A DNA stretch of 64,000 nt from Bryopsis sp. KO-2023 (taxonomy: Eukaryota; Chlorophyta; Ulvophyceae; Bryopsidales; Bryopsidaceae), in contig BSYQ01000010.1 in assembly GCA_030272585.1 (NCBI GenBank), forward strand, positions 3,162,001 to 3,226,000. The letters are read 5' to 3'. How positions within the stretch are numbered: the first letter of the stretch is position 1; each line of letters begins with the position of its first letter. The notes below the pieces were generated by a model. The model worked only from the letters and a program-made list of their open reading frames with translations. It did no database searches and was not told the origin of the DNA. Shown piece after piece: positions 32,961 to 46,847 of the stretch. A program made the position numbers and the translations under genes.

Positions 32961-35900
32961 ATGGGTTTGGAGAATTGCTCGGGCCTCCTATGTTTCGCCG
33001 TCTTGATCGCGTGCGGCTGCTATGGAATTTGGTCATCCAGGCAGCCATTCCAATGCGAAATGACATTCATGTATCCCCAGTACGATAAAGTTTTCACCAA
33101 GGGCAAGTTCTCGCTCTACCGGTACCACGAAAAAGTCATTCCAGGTGGGCACAGGTGGTTTTTGACTGTGTGGGATAGCATGATTTAAGGGGTGCAAAGA
33201 ACCAAAGAATAAACATTGAATTCACTCTGGTGATCTGTTCGCTGTGCAAATGAGTGATAATGCCCACCTCTGAAGCAATCATCCGAGTCCCTCATTATCA
33301 GCACACATCTTTATCATTTTCTGAAGGAAAAAGCTAGGGGTGCTTATGTCCTTATGACAGATGATGTAGATGGGTGCGGGTATTGATTTACGGGGATGTG
33401 GGATGCTGTACTGTGATCAGTTGAGGGAAGTGGAATGCTGTTGAGGGATCCCAGTTTAAAAAAACGATGGTCATTCCTGGTGACTGGAGAGGGTCTTTTG
33501 CACTTGTGTTTCAACATCGGTTCGAAACGATGGAGTATTAAAGAAAATTTTCGCACTTTGAGGATGCCGGTTTGTGTGGCCAGGTGGCCGAAAACAACCC
33601 CAGAGTGGCTCATTGCCGGCTCTCTTTGTCCCAGGAAATTCTGGCAGCTACAAACAGGTTACTGGATTCAATGCTTTCCTTGTTTTTTTCCTTTTGTTTC
33701 TTTTTTTTGGGGGGGAAAGAGGGGGGGAAAGAGGGGGGGAGGGGGAGGCCAATGAGCGAAAAAAAATCATTATATTTTTTTTTTTGCATAGATGGTAGAT
33801 TCTTGCAATCACAGAAAAAGGATAGTATGCCGGTTTTCGGATGTGAGGCGTCCGAGTTGTTTTTCCCGGATTAGTCATCGGTACAAGTTCAATCGAATTG
33901 CGTTTATCTTTCATGTGCTCTTTTATTATTATTTTTGTTTCTGGGATTCTGTTACTCCTTTCTGACCTTTTTTTTTGCCCCTCGATAATTGGATTGAAGG
34001 TCAGATCTATAGCTGGGGAATCGGCTCGACAATTTCGAAAACGGCATGCTGACCTGGGCCACGATTTGACATGGTTTGTGGCCGATTTCAATGAGGAGTT
34101 TTCTGCATTCGATGGCCGCCTCATGGTAATCCATTTGTACGAGTGCTGAGCCCATCCAATTCTAATTCTAGTTCTAACCCACCGTCACTGCTTTTTTTCC
34201 CAATGTACAGAGGGCCCAGACAGATTTTGTGGTTTTTTGCTTGGCTTGGATGAAGAATTCACACAGCAATCGAACTGACTTCCGATTGGCTGTGCTCGGC
34301 CACTCCATGGGGGGTCTTGTGGCAAGGGCAGCGGTGAAACAAGCCTTGAACGAAGGGAGCATTGGTGTGTGTTGTTGAGTGATCAGCTCAGATTAGGGAA
34401 TGAATGGACTGATTAAAAAACCTAAAACAACCTCACAGAAGAGTGGTGGTGGGCCACTCAAAACTGGAAAAGGTTCGACCGGCAGCCACAGACAGTGTCG
34501 TTTTGCATTGCCAAATCGACGGCTTCTAAGAATTTCAAATTTTGGAAAAAATAAAAAATATTGTGGTGGTGTCTATTCAAGATCTGATTTTTTTTGTAGG
34601 TCCAGAGTCCGTGAGCGTGATTTTGACTTTGGCATCCCCTCACCAACACCCCCCAGTGATGACTCAGCCAGCTATGTCCAGATTCTATGCCGATCTGTCA
34701 CAAGGGGGATGTGAAAAAGATGTTCCTTTGATATCGATTTATGGTGGCTCCAGGGATGTACAGGTCCCCTTCGTTCTGACAAGATTCAAAGGTAAAGGCG
34801 AATCCTTGTGTTGAATGCTTCAGTTTCTTTTTTTTTAAAGGATCGACACAAACGCACATATGCACTCAGGAAAAAGGCAGAAGTGCTGGGGGGTTGCAAA
34901 TCTTAGCAGTGGGGTATCCTGCTAGCAAGAAAACGAATCGACATGGAGCATATCGCCCGGCGGAGCACCGATGAACATATATGACTGACATGTGATGAGC
35001 CAGAATTACTTTTGTCTAATACCGGAGGTTTTCGTTTGCATGATGTAGGGCTCATCACCGATCCAGATTGCCCGAATTTTGAGGTTGCCATGTCAGACAT
35101 TCCTACTGTCTGGGTGGAAGCTGATCATCAGTGTATCGTGTGGTGCAATCAACTGATAATTCGCCTGGCATCTCTGATCGTCGACTGGATGAATGGGCTG
35201 CCCCAGATAAGGGGCCTCGATGATCCTAGATCCCATGCTGAGAGGATAATAGCCCAATGCCGGGCTGAATTCACCCCAGTTTCTACAAAGGATTTGAATT
35301 CTGGAACTGTTGAGGATATCGACAGGTTTGGCCCAGGATGCCGAAGCGAAATCCCCGCTGGTGTGTCGAAAGAGATTGGTGGATCTGGGGCCACCAGCCA
35401 GCAAGATGATCTTCTGTACGTCGATCAAGCAACTCTCGAGGTTTGTGGGCATAGGAATGGGAAGGAAAGAAGACGATTTTGTACAATCTGTTGAGAGAGT
35501 TTGCTCTTTTTAGAGATGCGGGGCATCTCGATACTTTGGAGGGGCATCCTCCAGTGTTTGAAACTGGAGCTTTGTTGATTCCAGGGGTGATATCAGTTTT
35601 TATATTTCCGCAGCTCCGTGACAAGTCCATTTCAATCGATCCCCTATTTTATTGCCTAAATCGAATATCTGCTTGTGAATCCTGGCCTGCAGCATGCACT
35701 TCACAATACGACAGGCACGTGGTGGTGGTGGGACTGGTCGCATCGAAGCAAAAGGGACAAGAAATATCACTTTTCCCTGGTGGCTGGATCTGCCAAGCCC
35801 TGTGTGGGTTTTAGAGCCTGGATCATGGGTGCCGATGGAGCAAAAGAAATCACCGGAATGATCCACACCCTCCCTCCAGCATCAGATCCAGCCAGAGTCA

Positions 35901-38285
35901 AACCCCTGCCGGATACGTAAGCATGTGCATGCTCTGCAGATGTGTTGAATATGAGATATCGAACTGTGAATCGGAGAATGAATCCAGAATCTAAATTATA
36001 TTTATCATATATTACTATTATTATTTACATATTGTGATAGAGGATCCTTGATGGAGTATGAATCGCGTCTTGTTTTCTTTTTTTTTTGTCCCTTGGAAAA
36101 GCACCCAACAGAGCATCATCTGTAATGTTCGTCCAGCCCCGCAGCTCTTCGAGAAATCTTATATGGGAGGGACTACTATGCAGGGGCTTCTTGGTACCTA
36201 CCCCTGGACGCCGATCAACTCCAAGGAATCCAAAAAATCATCGTTTGGGCGGGGCAACCCACGATCCCAGATGCGTTTTTCATCCAAGCTGTCGCCTTCC
36301 AGCCAGCCAGTGGTCCAAAGCCTTTGTTGGGATTGCACAACCTGTTCTGGAGTGTGAGAATCGCGGCCAGGGTTCCGATGCCGGTAGAAATCGGTGTTTC
36401 GAGATTTGTCTGGGGGGTCTTTCGGACCAAGGTGGTTGCTGCTAACCATGGGTGCCCCCAAGGAGAAGCATGGGGCCCAATTGTGGTTAACCCCCCGGAA
36501 GCGAGGCTCGGTGGAAATCATTCGATTGTCCCGACATTCCATGTTCTAGCTCCTTCCGCTTGCCATTTGAACGTGTGGCTGGAAGCACCTCTGTTGGAGT
36601 TGATCATGGAATATCTTGTCGTGAAGAGCGGACAGTTGATGGGCTTGTGCATGTGCCTGTCTGTCTGGGGAATGATACATTCTCGCTGCCCCCCCAACCG
36701 AAAAACTCCCATCCTTTCCAACCTTGATCGAGTAGACTTGCCTCCAATCGGCGTGAATTGGATCTGGACAAGCCTGGGACCTGTGGGGGTGGCTTGGATT
36801 GCTTTCGTCCTAATCGCTGGTTTTGAAGGTTTCCGGGGGTCGAGTTTGGTTGGTGGATGGCCAGTGAGATGGGGTCTATGGGCGCAGCCGCCAGATACTC
36901 GTTACCCAGTGATGTATGCATGTTTCGATTCCATTTTTGCATACGGGCTGATGGCGTTGTCGAAATGGTTTGTGGAGAAGCTGATTGACGGGCTGTCATA
37001 CGTAGTTTTTGGCCTCTCGTACATTCCTTTGAGACTGGCAGATAAATTGCCTTGGCTGAGAAGGGGTTGGATTGGGTCTGCCCACCAAGAGGCCAGGATG
37101 AGTCAACCAGGTGCGCTTGATACATCCTTGTATCGGTGATCTTGGGGGTGATATGACGTATTGTACCGAAATCGCTGTTGGACAGTCTGACGTGATATGA
37201 CATATGCTATTTATCCTGAGATGTTGAGGTTATATGCCTTTCTACTGGGAAAGGAATAAAATTGGCAGTTTTTTCTGGAAACTGTCTGTGTTTTTTTTGT
37301 GCGTGTAATAATCCCCGGGATCAATGAAAAAAAGGTCTTCAGTATATATATATAAAATATATTGACGACAATATATAATATAATATATTACTATATTGAT
37401 ATATTGAAGGGAGTTGAGCTAATTTGCTTGTTTGGTAATATGGGGACGAAGTTTTTGGGGATGGTTCAGGGGTGAAGATGAAGATTTTCCTGGTGTCTCT
37501 GGCTGCCTTCCATCCTGGGGTTGCTTCTTTGATTGCATTCGCAACTCTGGCTGTCGCTTGGAGATCGGTGCAAGGTAAATCAGGTGTGTGTGGCATTGGT
37601 CCGATCGTTGTGCTTTCCCTCAACCAATTGTTCAACGATAATGGATGCAATAAATCGCTTTCGGGAGCCATTTTTTTCCGGCAGAGATGTAGCTGTTAGA
37701 AAATTATTGGGTTTTACAGCAACTTAATCTGCTGCAGGTCAAAAGAAGAGAGATTCGATGGTGCGTTCTGACCTGATGATTCATTTCTGGGGTTTCTTGC
37801 TCTGGTTGCCATCGCTCATCGCTTGGCTGCGTGTAGCTCCCCAGCAAAAGAATTGGTTTTTATCGGACCTCCCCCTGTGGCTTCCATGCATCCTGCACGG
37901 GCTACACTTCGAAAACAGAGTTTCTTCTTCCAGGTAGCTTCAGCGAGCCACCCCGTCCAGCACATATTCCAAACTCTAAAACCCTCCATTTTCCATCCAG
38001 CATTTCTAGCAAAGCGAGGATTATGCACTCCAGAAAATCAAGGCATGAATGTTTTTCGACTGTCTCTCAACTGCGTATCAGCTGAATTTTTTTGTTATTT
38101 AATTTTTTGAAACGTGCAGAAGGATTGTTGGTTCCTTGCTGGCGAGCGGCTGCTTGATTGTGGTACTGGCTTTTGTTCTGGATGGCTACAGCTCGGTGGC
38201 GGTGTATCTATACTCCATCGAATGCCTGTTGGATCTCCTGGCTGTCGGCAGCACTGCTCCTGAGAATCAAGGAAAGGAAGAATAA
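32961..38285 (+). CDS. PGAP1: GPI inositol-deacylase, PGAP1/Bst1 family
   Basis: Eleven exons: 32961-33144, 33584-33657, 34000-34125, 34211-34364, 34600-34791, 35049-35440, 35693-35916, 36137-37110, 37470-37574, 37738-37933, 38120-38285. All ten junctions keep frame and give 928 residues, matching the usual ~920. The family removes the acyl chain from the inositol of GPI anchors in the ER membrane. An N-terminal transmembrane helix (CFAVLIACGCYGIW) precedes the diagnostic CEMTFMYPQY segment, the oxyanion region PALFVPGNSGSYKQ and the lipase nucleophile elbow GHSMGG (Ser near residue 160). IPTVWVEADHQCIVWC is strongly conserved. The C-terminal third has several transmembrane helices in the last four exons. 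Start chosen as the first ATG of the signal-anchor exon. No missing key residue was noticed. Confidence 0.93.
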
Positions 38286-41200
38286 TTTGTTTGGGGAAGA
38301 GAGAGAAGAAAAGAACGCATGCCCTTGCTGGAAATAGTTTCCTCCACCTCGTTTGTTTGGATCACTGTGTGATTGTATTAAGCAATGCTGGTGTGTGTTT
38401 TGGGGCATTCACAGCATTCGTTCCATCTTAGCCATGCACATAGATTACCTGACGACTACAAAGGATGACTGCTGGTTCCTAGAATGTGTTTGAAATAACC
38501 CCCCCCCAGCAGAAGAGACCCATCACCAGCACAAGGATCTCTTTGACGAGCTGCTTTGCTTTGGGGGGCTGTGCAATATCCTGTTTTTGTTTAGAACCGT
38601 AGAGCTGTTCATGTAAGGATTCATGAGAATTTGCTTCAATCTTAGACCATGGCCGCCACAGTTATGTATCGCATTTGATGTCATGTTTCTGGAAGAGGCT
38701 TGGGGAGATTGCAGGACAGTCGGAGTTTTCGGATCCAGCTTCTGAAGGCATGCAAAAACCGGATCGGTTACGATCATGAAATACAGCTTGGGCTGCCATT
38801 GGCGACCGAAAGCACAAGAAAGTTTTCTTTCGCAATGTCTTCCAAAAACAAAAAAAGCAAGAAAGGAAACCCCTTACACCGAACTATTTTGATAGATGCA
38901 ATCTGAACACTGCGCCCTTTTAGAATTTCAGTTCTAACAAAAAAACACATGCATTTCTGATTTCTGGTTTGGACTCATTTCCACCCTCCCCCCTCCACAC
39001 ACACACACACAAAAGGTAAGAAAAAGAGTGGGACTGAAGGAAAAGTGTGACCCCCTCCATCCTGGGAGCTTCCATGATCGACAATGTTTACATTTACCAG
39101 GGTCAGATTCTAAAAAGAATTAATGATGGTTAGTTGCTACATCCTTTGTGGATACAATGCCGTCTCGACATCCCGAAAAATAAAACCCACCTCAACAGTC
39201 CAAACCCCCCATTTGTTGGTTAGCAATGCCCAAGCTACTCGTCATATCAACAAAAAAGACTATATTTGTTTAGGTATTTTCCTTTTTTAGCTTTCTTTTT
39301 TTTGGTCTGTCTTAAAGCCTCTTTATCAACCATCAATCAGTTTTAATCAGGTTGCGTTCTTTGCGTTTGAAATTGTTTTAGCTGAAATTAACAAATACAT
39401 TCCCCCCCCCCCTTTTTTTTTGCGAAACCGCATTTCCGACCAGAGTGTGTCTGTCTTTCCCCCTGCCGTATCTTTTTTTTTTTTTACAAGACATACTTTA
39501 AGGTGTTTTTCAGCAGGAAGATAAATGCTCTTTTAAGTTAAAAACCAACTTCTAATCAAAACAAACAATGCAGCTGAAATAAAAAGAGGAACAAATGAAA
39601 CCACCACTAAAAAGTTGCAAAAAAAAAACCACAGAGCCCCCTGGATAATTTGTGTCTATTTCCACAGTTATTTTGCTTCTTTTTTTTTTCCGATATTTTT
39701 TTTTTGCAACAATTTCTGCGAAGAAAAATCGAAAATGCCAGAAGAACATCCTAAAAAAGATTGAAACGATGAAGAAAGAAAATGAAAAAGAGGTCCTACT
39801 TTTCTTTCCACAATATCTGATTTTTTGCTTCCCCCCCCCTCCCCCCCTCTAGCTGTCAAATCGTTAATTATTAAAATGTTTTATTCAAACACACCTCGAC
39901 AGAAAGGAGAGGCCAAAACAATAAAAATTCCTGAATAAAATAAAAATCCGAAACTTTTCCTCGAGGTGGAAAGATCAGTGACTATCAGTCAGGTTCTGTT
40001 TTTTTATGTGAATGTTTTTTTGTTTTTTTTTAAAGAAACCCTCCCAAAACAAAAATTAAAAGGAAAAAAAAAACCGTCGTAATTACAATTGTTGAAATTA
40101 GTCTCGACGGATATTAATTTTTTTGTTTTCTTTGTTATTTTTTTTGCTTTCAAACTAATCAGCAACATTTTTTTTTTTTTTCCGTTCGATACCTCCAAAT
40201 AAAACAAAACGAAAAACACCACGAAAACAAAGAGTTCTGTTTCTTACCCTAAAAGTGAAAAACAAAATCATCCAGCAAAAATGGCATCAAGAAATAGAAA
40301 AGGAGAGGGGAAAAAACAAGAGGAAAAAAAACAGCCATACACAATCCCAGGATAATTCCATTTTCTTGAAACTTCCCAAAAATGAAAGAGAGAAAAAACA
40401 AAAACAAAAAACAAAAAAAAAGCTTCATGGAAAAAAACACACTTCAATTATATTTGCGCAGGCGTCTTTTTTTTCAAAAAAAAAAAAAATTCACTCATTT
40501 TTCTCTCTTTCGATAAAAACTGTCTCACCACCTGGAATTAAAAAACGAATCCATCACCATCGCTATTTATTTATTTTCTCTTTCAAGTCATGAATGATTT
40601 TTTTTTTCTCCTCCTCCCTCCCCCCCCTTCTCCGCTTTGTTCTCCAATAGAATAATAATACAACTCGACATGCCAATGATTTCTGCTTTTTCTTTTTCCT
40701 CTCCTTTTAACAAAATCCTGAACCTTTTTTCCCCCCGTCCGAATGCACCCCACACTTTCATCAAATGTCCAATTAATAATGCATGTCCAGTTTTCTTTTG
40801 CACCCTTTTTTTTTCCTTTTGGAATCATATTTCTCCCCCCCCTCGAACCATAGAGAGAAATTCTAGATCCACAAACAGCCCTGGAACGCTAGTTCTTTTC
40901 CTTTTCCTTACACTTTTTGTTAATTTAAAAAGCAGGAAAAAATACATATATATGAAAATATGTGTATCCCAGGACAGTTTGTGGAGGAAGGCAAGAAAAT
41001 GCTGACATCAGATTGATCATCTCGTCCATAAATTTATCCTCTCCAAGTTTTCACTAAATAAAAAGGTACATCCTCTCTAATAATACACACCAAAGAAAAG
41101 AAAGAGAAAAAACGATCAATTGTTTAATCTCCCCTCTTATATTGAAAACCTTTTTAACCCCCCCCCCCCCCCCTCTTTCTTCCACTCAAAATTCCTCCTC

Positions 41201-43200
41201 TTTTCTACTCTCCGACAATTTTTTTTCTTTTTTTTTTCTTTTTTTTTCATCTACACACTATTTTTTCCCTTAGAATTACTGTCACCACCCTAATTGAGGA
41301 AAAACAAAAACAGGACACGGCGTTCCTACAGAACCCCCCCCCCCCTTTCATCCAACAAGAAAAACACAACATGCAAATTACCTCTCTTTTTTTTCCCCTC
41401 TCCACCCATTTATCTCACTAATCAACTCATATATAAGCTTTTCATAATTTTGCCTTTGTGTCAAAACTTCTAGACAAAACGTTTTTTTAGTGGGGGGGTG
41501 CGAATTCATCCCTTGAAATTTTCTTCCCTCACTCTTTTCTTCCCTCTCACTCTTTTTTGAACAAATCATGTTTCATCACAGGTTGAACTGAGTATCCAGT
41601 TGGTGTCATTCTTTTCACTTTTCATCTTTCCAATCAGCTTAAAAAAACAGGAGACAGAAAGGGAAAAAAAAGAGAAAAAAAAAGAGAAAAAAAAGAGAAA
41701 AAAAGAGTGAGAGGTTGCAGCAAAAAAAGGGGGGAAAAGACGATGCACACTCAACCCACACAAAACCATCTACAAAAAAGGAAAACGTAATGTTATTAAA
41801 GTCGACGATCACCTACTGCAAACTCAGATTCTTCAGAAGTCTGAAAATGAGGTTTCTTCGACCAAGAACCGTTTTCTTTTTTTTTTTTTTGCCCTTTTTT
41901 CGGGGGTTTCAACAGAGGACATAAAACGACCAAAGAAATAATCTGAAAAGGACCCATCACAGCTAATCGATTTCCAGAAAATGGTTTGCAAACGCAAAAA
42001 GAAAAGAAAAAAAGAGACAGAGAGAAAACAAAAATCCACTGAATTATCCGCATGCCTTTTCTCTTCTTCCATTTTTCTCTCTCTCTTTTTTTTTTTCTTG
42101 TTTTTGTTTCTCCACCATAATCTTAGCTAAGAATTCAACACGTCAATTCTGTTTAGGAAACAAAAAACACCATAACTTTTCTACCTCCCTCCTGAACTGT
42201 GTGCACACCAGACAGACATCAGGCTGTTTGCCCCCCCCCCCCTCTCCCCTCTGTGCCTTTTCCCCTTTTTTTTTGTTGGTTTTCAAACGATGTTGAATAT
42301 CAGTCGAGAGAGAGGAATTTTTTTTTCAACCCCCCTCCCGGAACCCTCCCCAAATCCCCTCAATCAAGAATCGCGAAACTAACTGGAATGAAATTTTTTT
42401 TCCTATGCATGCCAGCTCTTTTTTTTATATATCCCTAATTTTTTTGTTTTTATCCCTCTTGTTTTTTTTATCCCTTTTTTTCCCTGATTTTTTCAAAAAG
42501 GCGCTGACACCAAAATCCCCCCCTTCAGAAGAAGACAAAACACGCGAGTCTTGATGTAAAACCCACACACACACACATGAAAACAAACCCAATCGATAAA
42601 ATGCACGATATCTCGGAAACCGGGAAATCGCTGCATAGAGCAAAAAGAAAAAAAACGAAAAGAAAAGAAAAAACCACCATCGAATCCAATACAATCAAGA
42701 AATCGCGCCTGTTTTCATTCGTTCGCTGATTTTTTTTTTCCGCACCCCCTTCTCCTCTTGCCCCCCACTCTACTTTCTTCCACCTCCCTTTTTTTTCCAT
42801 CAATAGATATTAGGAAAAGAGAGAGAGAGAGAGAGAGAGGGAGAGGGGAATGCAAAACAGAAAAGAAAAATTGAACAACCATTGGAAACTTATCGATGGC
42901 GCCCAAAAGATCAAATCTTCAAATGAAAATCTATTTTTCTATTTTTCTTGTTGCGATTTCTCTCTCTCCTCGTTCGGCTTGCACAAAAAGATTCGCTAAG
43001 TCATGAATGACTAACCACCACGAATCAAAGCAGCCATGAATTCTTGTTTTCTTGTTTGTTTGTTTTTTTTTACTTCTTTTTCCGAAACAAAGTCATAGTC
43101 TCTTTTGTTTAGTTTTTTTTCTTTTGCGTTTCGTCGGTTTTCTTCTTGTCAAAATTCAGATCAAGAATATCGCAGCCACACACTGTTTTTTTTCAGAGAA
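38286..43200. other. Intergenic 4.9 kb, homopolymer-rich, no gene seen
   Basis: It lies between two convergent 3' ends (PGAP1 plus, receptor kinase minus). Runs of C (e.g. C17 near 41160) and T alternate with A-rich segments. An (AG)n microsatellite occupies about 42819-42839. Many frames on both strands are Phe-, Lys- or Pro-rich products of these runs. No RNA gene was recognised. Confidence 0.55.
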
Positions 43201-46200
43201 TCATGATGGCCATGCAGACGCTGATGGAGAGGCTGTGGGATCGTCATGGAAAGAAAGCGTGGTCAGGGGTAAACTCCGGCTGGTATCCGATTTCGGGGTG
43301 GAACACCCAGACAGACCTGCTACTCGGGACAGCCAGGATATTCGATGAGGCACCTTAACCGACGTAGGTTGGTCTGCAGTTTCTGAGAATCCTGGAAGGG
43401 ACCGAAAAAAAAAAAAAGGCGCTTGGAAAACCAACAGAATAGCATTACGGTTCCAATGCAAAACAGTTATATAAAACCCCCAAATAAAAACCTGTTTTTA
43501 ACAAAAAGAACAGGCTCCGTTTTTTCTTTTTTTTTTTTTGCCAGTTGTCTTTTTGAAATTTCTTGGAAAATGGAGCCTGATCACTGGTGGGAAAAAAAAA
43601 AACGACAACGCGAAGTTTGCAAAAAAGAGAGGTGAGGGGGGCAAAGATAAAATGATGTGGATTATTGTACCTGGTCCCCCCATCTCGACGCTTTCTCTGT
43701 GGGTGTCATATGAAAAGGGGGGTTGTTCTTTCATGGCCTCCAGCCGCCTAGAAATCATGGCGAAGTTTGGTCTGTTGTGATATCTCTGCTGCAAGCAATC
43801 TCGGATCAGCCTTTTGAAAACACCAGGCCATTCTTTTGGGATACGAGGCCGGCGGCCTTCCACCACATCCACTACAATGGTCTGGTGGTTTTTGCCCTTG
43901 TATGGGGTCGAGCCTGTAAGAAACAGAGAAGGAAAAAAAAGACAGAAGGCATCCACCTCTCAGCAGAATGATCGCCGAAGCCTCAGTTTTTCCACAGCCG
44001 AATTAAAAAAACTCTGTTCTCCAAAGCTGAAATGACCTCGATCTTTAAAAAAAAACAAAAAACAAAAAAAACAATAGCTGTCCATTAATTCTTTGAAGTT
44101 TTGAAGCCTAATCGCACACCTGCCCAAATAACAGGGCTTCAGCTTTTTTTTTTTTGTTGGCCTTCAAATAAAGATAAAGGCATACCTGATATTGAAAACT
44201 TTTCAGTTTTGATTTCTGCCCTCAAATCACCTAATTTTCTGAAGGGACCAGATCAAAAGACTCACCTGCAAGAAGCTCCCATAAGACAATGCCGAAGGAG
44301 TAGACGTCGGCAGCCGGGGACAGCACCCCATCCTTCAGGAGCTCCGGAGGCATTGCCCCCACGGAGCCAAAAGTCTGAGTTTCGATGTGCGTCATCGTTA
44401 AGATCAATCGACTGAATCCAAAATCGGCCACCTGGGGGGAAAAAAACGAATCAAAAAAAAATGCTGGGAAGCGGATATGAGTCTGGAACAAAACATCAAC
44501 AAATCAAACGGAAAAAAAAAAAGCAAGACTCCCATCTCTTTTTAACAGAAAAAAAGAATTGAATCAGCGCAGGTGTTTGGATAGGATTTTTCGTTATTGA
44601 TATTTATGTTCAAGAGGGGGTTTCTGTATGTGGCAAAGGTCTTATTCTCTGAGTAAGAAATATGCAAATATTACTCCACCTTGCAGACATATCCTTTAGG
44701 ATCTTCATCGCTGTTGTGCAGCAGAACATTTTGAGTTTTGAGGTCTCCGTGGATAACTCCGACTTCATGCAGATGCCCCAAAGCTGCAGCGATGTCTATC
44801 GCTACGAGAAGGATATCGTGAATTTTGGGGTTGGTTTTAACCCCATCCTCCCAAAAGCGGCCTTGACGGATCGCAGCATATAGGGAGCCCGAATCGCAGT
44901 ACTCCATCACCAACCATGTTCTGCAAAATTTCAAAAAATCGAGATCCCGAGGGTGAAAAAAAAAAGGTCGAAAAAAAATAGGCAATCTAATCAAAAACGA
45001 ATTGATGAAACACGATCCGGTGTGATATCGCCCAATTTCTTTTCAATGTATTAACATACAAATGGAGTGCTGCGAAATATCATCGTGGTTTTTGGAGTTT
45101 CGGTTAATTGTAACTAGAGCGCTGGGTCCTTTCCACTCATTCACACAGATGGGCCGCCTAGTTTCTCACCCTTGGTTTAAAGTAAAAAATAAATTCTAAA
45201 ACAAACACCGATCTTGTGGGGGCAAGGTCTAAAGCTCTCTTAAAATTCACAGAGATGTCGAATGGTAGCACCAGCAATTTTTCCGACCTGAACCAATTTT
45301 CATCAGGGCCCTTCAGATTTCTCTCCAGCGCATCGAAATCATCCGTGCCGGCAGATGAATACGAGCTTTCCCATTTTTCGATTTCCACCCCTTCCAGCTC
45401 CGTCGTCAAGTGATCCCAATTGTGGGTTTTGTTCAGGTAAGTTTTCACCACATTCGGATGCACGATACGGCGGCTGACATAAGCCTCCAGCGTCTCATTG
45501 CCTTCCACCAGACATTTGGCATCGTGTTCGAAAACCTTGACCGCCACTTTGACGTGGTTCAGGGTGCCTCGATACACCGTGCTGAATTGGCCTTTTCCCA
45601 GAACGGAGCCCAATTGAATGTCATCGACCGTGATGGAGTCCCACTTGTTGCAACAATCTTTGTCACAGCCTTTGGTGCATTCAAAGGGACGTCGGGCACC
45701 CTTGCATGAAAACACACAGGGAATGGTCCATCACTGTTTGGCTGGGCTGTTCAACTCTGCTGGAAAGGAATTGATTTTACCACGTTTTTTTCTTTTTATA
45801 TATAATCCGACCACCAGAGATTGGAGCTGTTGGGTATGTGGAGGCAAAAGGCAGTGGGAGGAACAGAGAATTTTCCTGCAAGCTCAATTTTGGCATGCGT
45901 TATTTGTTTATAAAAATGCAAAGGCTGTCTGCAAAACTAGATCAAATTGCACCTCACTGCATTGGCATTTTTATTTTATATTTTTTAAAAGAGGGGGGGG
46001 GGGGGGGTAGATGATATTACAGTGCGAAAAAACTTCTTTTGAAATCCTTGTTGCAGCACACCTGTGGCCCATCTTTTCCTGCGTGGGCTTTTTTCCGCCT
46101 GATTTTCCTCTTGATCAAAATCATTGCAAGGGCCAAAAGGCACACCAGGAGGCATGCCACAGCAATGGCCAGAATTCCGATCATCGCAGCAACACCCAGT

Positions 46201-46847
46201 TCTTTCCGACTCTTGGATTTGCTGTACGGACAAGACATTGGTGCGTCCTCCCGTAATTGGTCAATACCCTGAACCCCACAGCGGAATGTGCTGTCCAGAA
46301 TATAGAAAGTGGCCTGGGTGTCGTGCATGATCTGCAGAAAATTCACCAGAAATGCACCATCCCCAGTCGAGCAAGTTTGTTGAGTTCCGTACAAAAGTTC
46401 TTTTGGCGGAATCCATGACACCTCCCCGTCTTTCATGAAGCAATCGACGTATCCAAACATAACTCCGACGAACGTCACCGACGCAGCCTCCACCGCCAAA
46501 AACGGAAAATCGAGCGCGAATCGCTTCGAGGATCCGCTCAGGATGGTCAACCCTTCGAACGACACCAAAGCTCCTTCCGCCAATCGCAGCGGAGACCCCA
46601 TGCCTCGGAAGTCGATCGTGGTGTTGGTGGTGGTTCCGAAAATCTTCAACCGCCGTTGTCGCGGTGGGAAATCACCCACCATGCATTCCTTGACCGCGAT
46701 ATTTTCCTTCACGACCATGGCGTCTATCTCGCTGTCATGAAATCCTTCCACCAGCTGTTCGCAAGTCGACACAGGGTGCGTGTCCTCCGACCAGTGCCCT
46801 GAGGCCACTGCCCCAATCCCCACAATATACAAGAATGCGATGATCAT
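43201..46847 (-). CDS. Receptor-like protein kinase, TKL group, single-pass
   Basis: Six exons on the minus strand: 46847-46062, 45700-~45170, 44920-44680, 44431-44266, 43913-43671, 43391-43201 (TGA), about 710-720 residues. All junctions fit phase except the donor of exon 2, which stays uncertain. The start gives a signal peptide (MIIAFLYIVGIGAVASG). A ~200-residue ectodomain of probable beta strands follows (RRLKIFGTTTNTTIDFRGMG, ALVSFEGLTILSG), then a transmembrane helix at ~217-245 and a basic anchor (KRKIRRKKA). Kinase: P-loop GKGQFSTVYRG, VAIK-type lysine in VAVKVF, hinge WLVMEYCDSGSL, catalytic loop HGDLKTQNVLL (HGD instead of HRD), DFG in VADFGFSR, then MPPELL and DVYSFGIVLWELLAG. About 100 residues are inserted between the alphaC region and the hinge. 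It should phosphorylate Ser/Thr or Tyr in response to an extracellular cue. Confidence 0.85.

Noticed and set aside
36058..36445. Two overlapping plus-strand ORFs in frames other than that of PGAP1
   Set aside because: The third frame carries the PGAP1 exon starting at 36137 with consistent phase (YYAGASWYLPLDADQL); the others are shadows.
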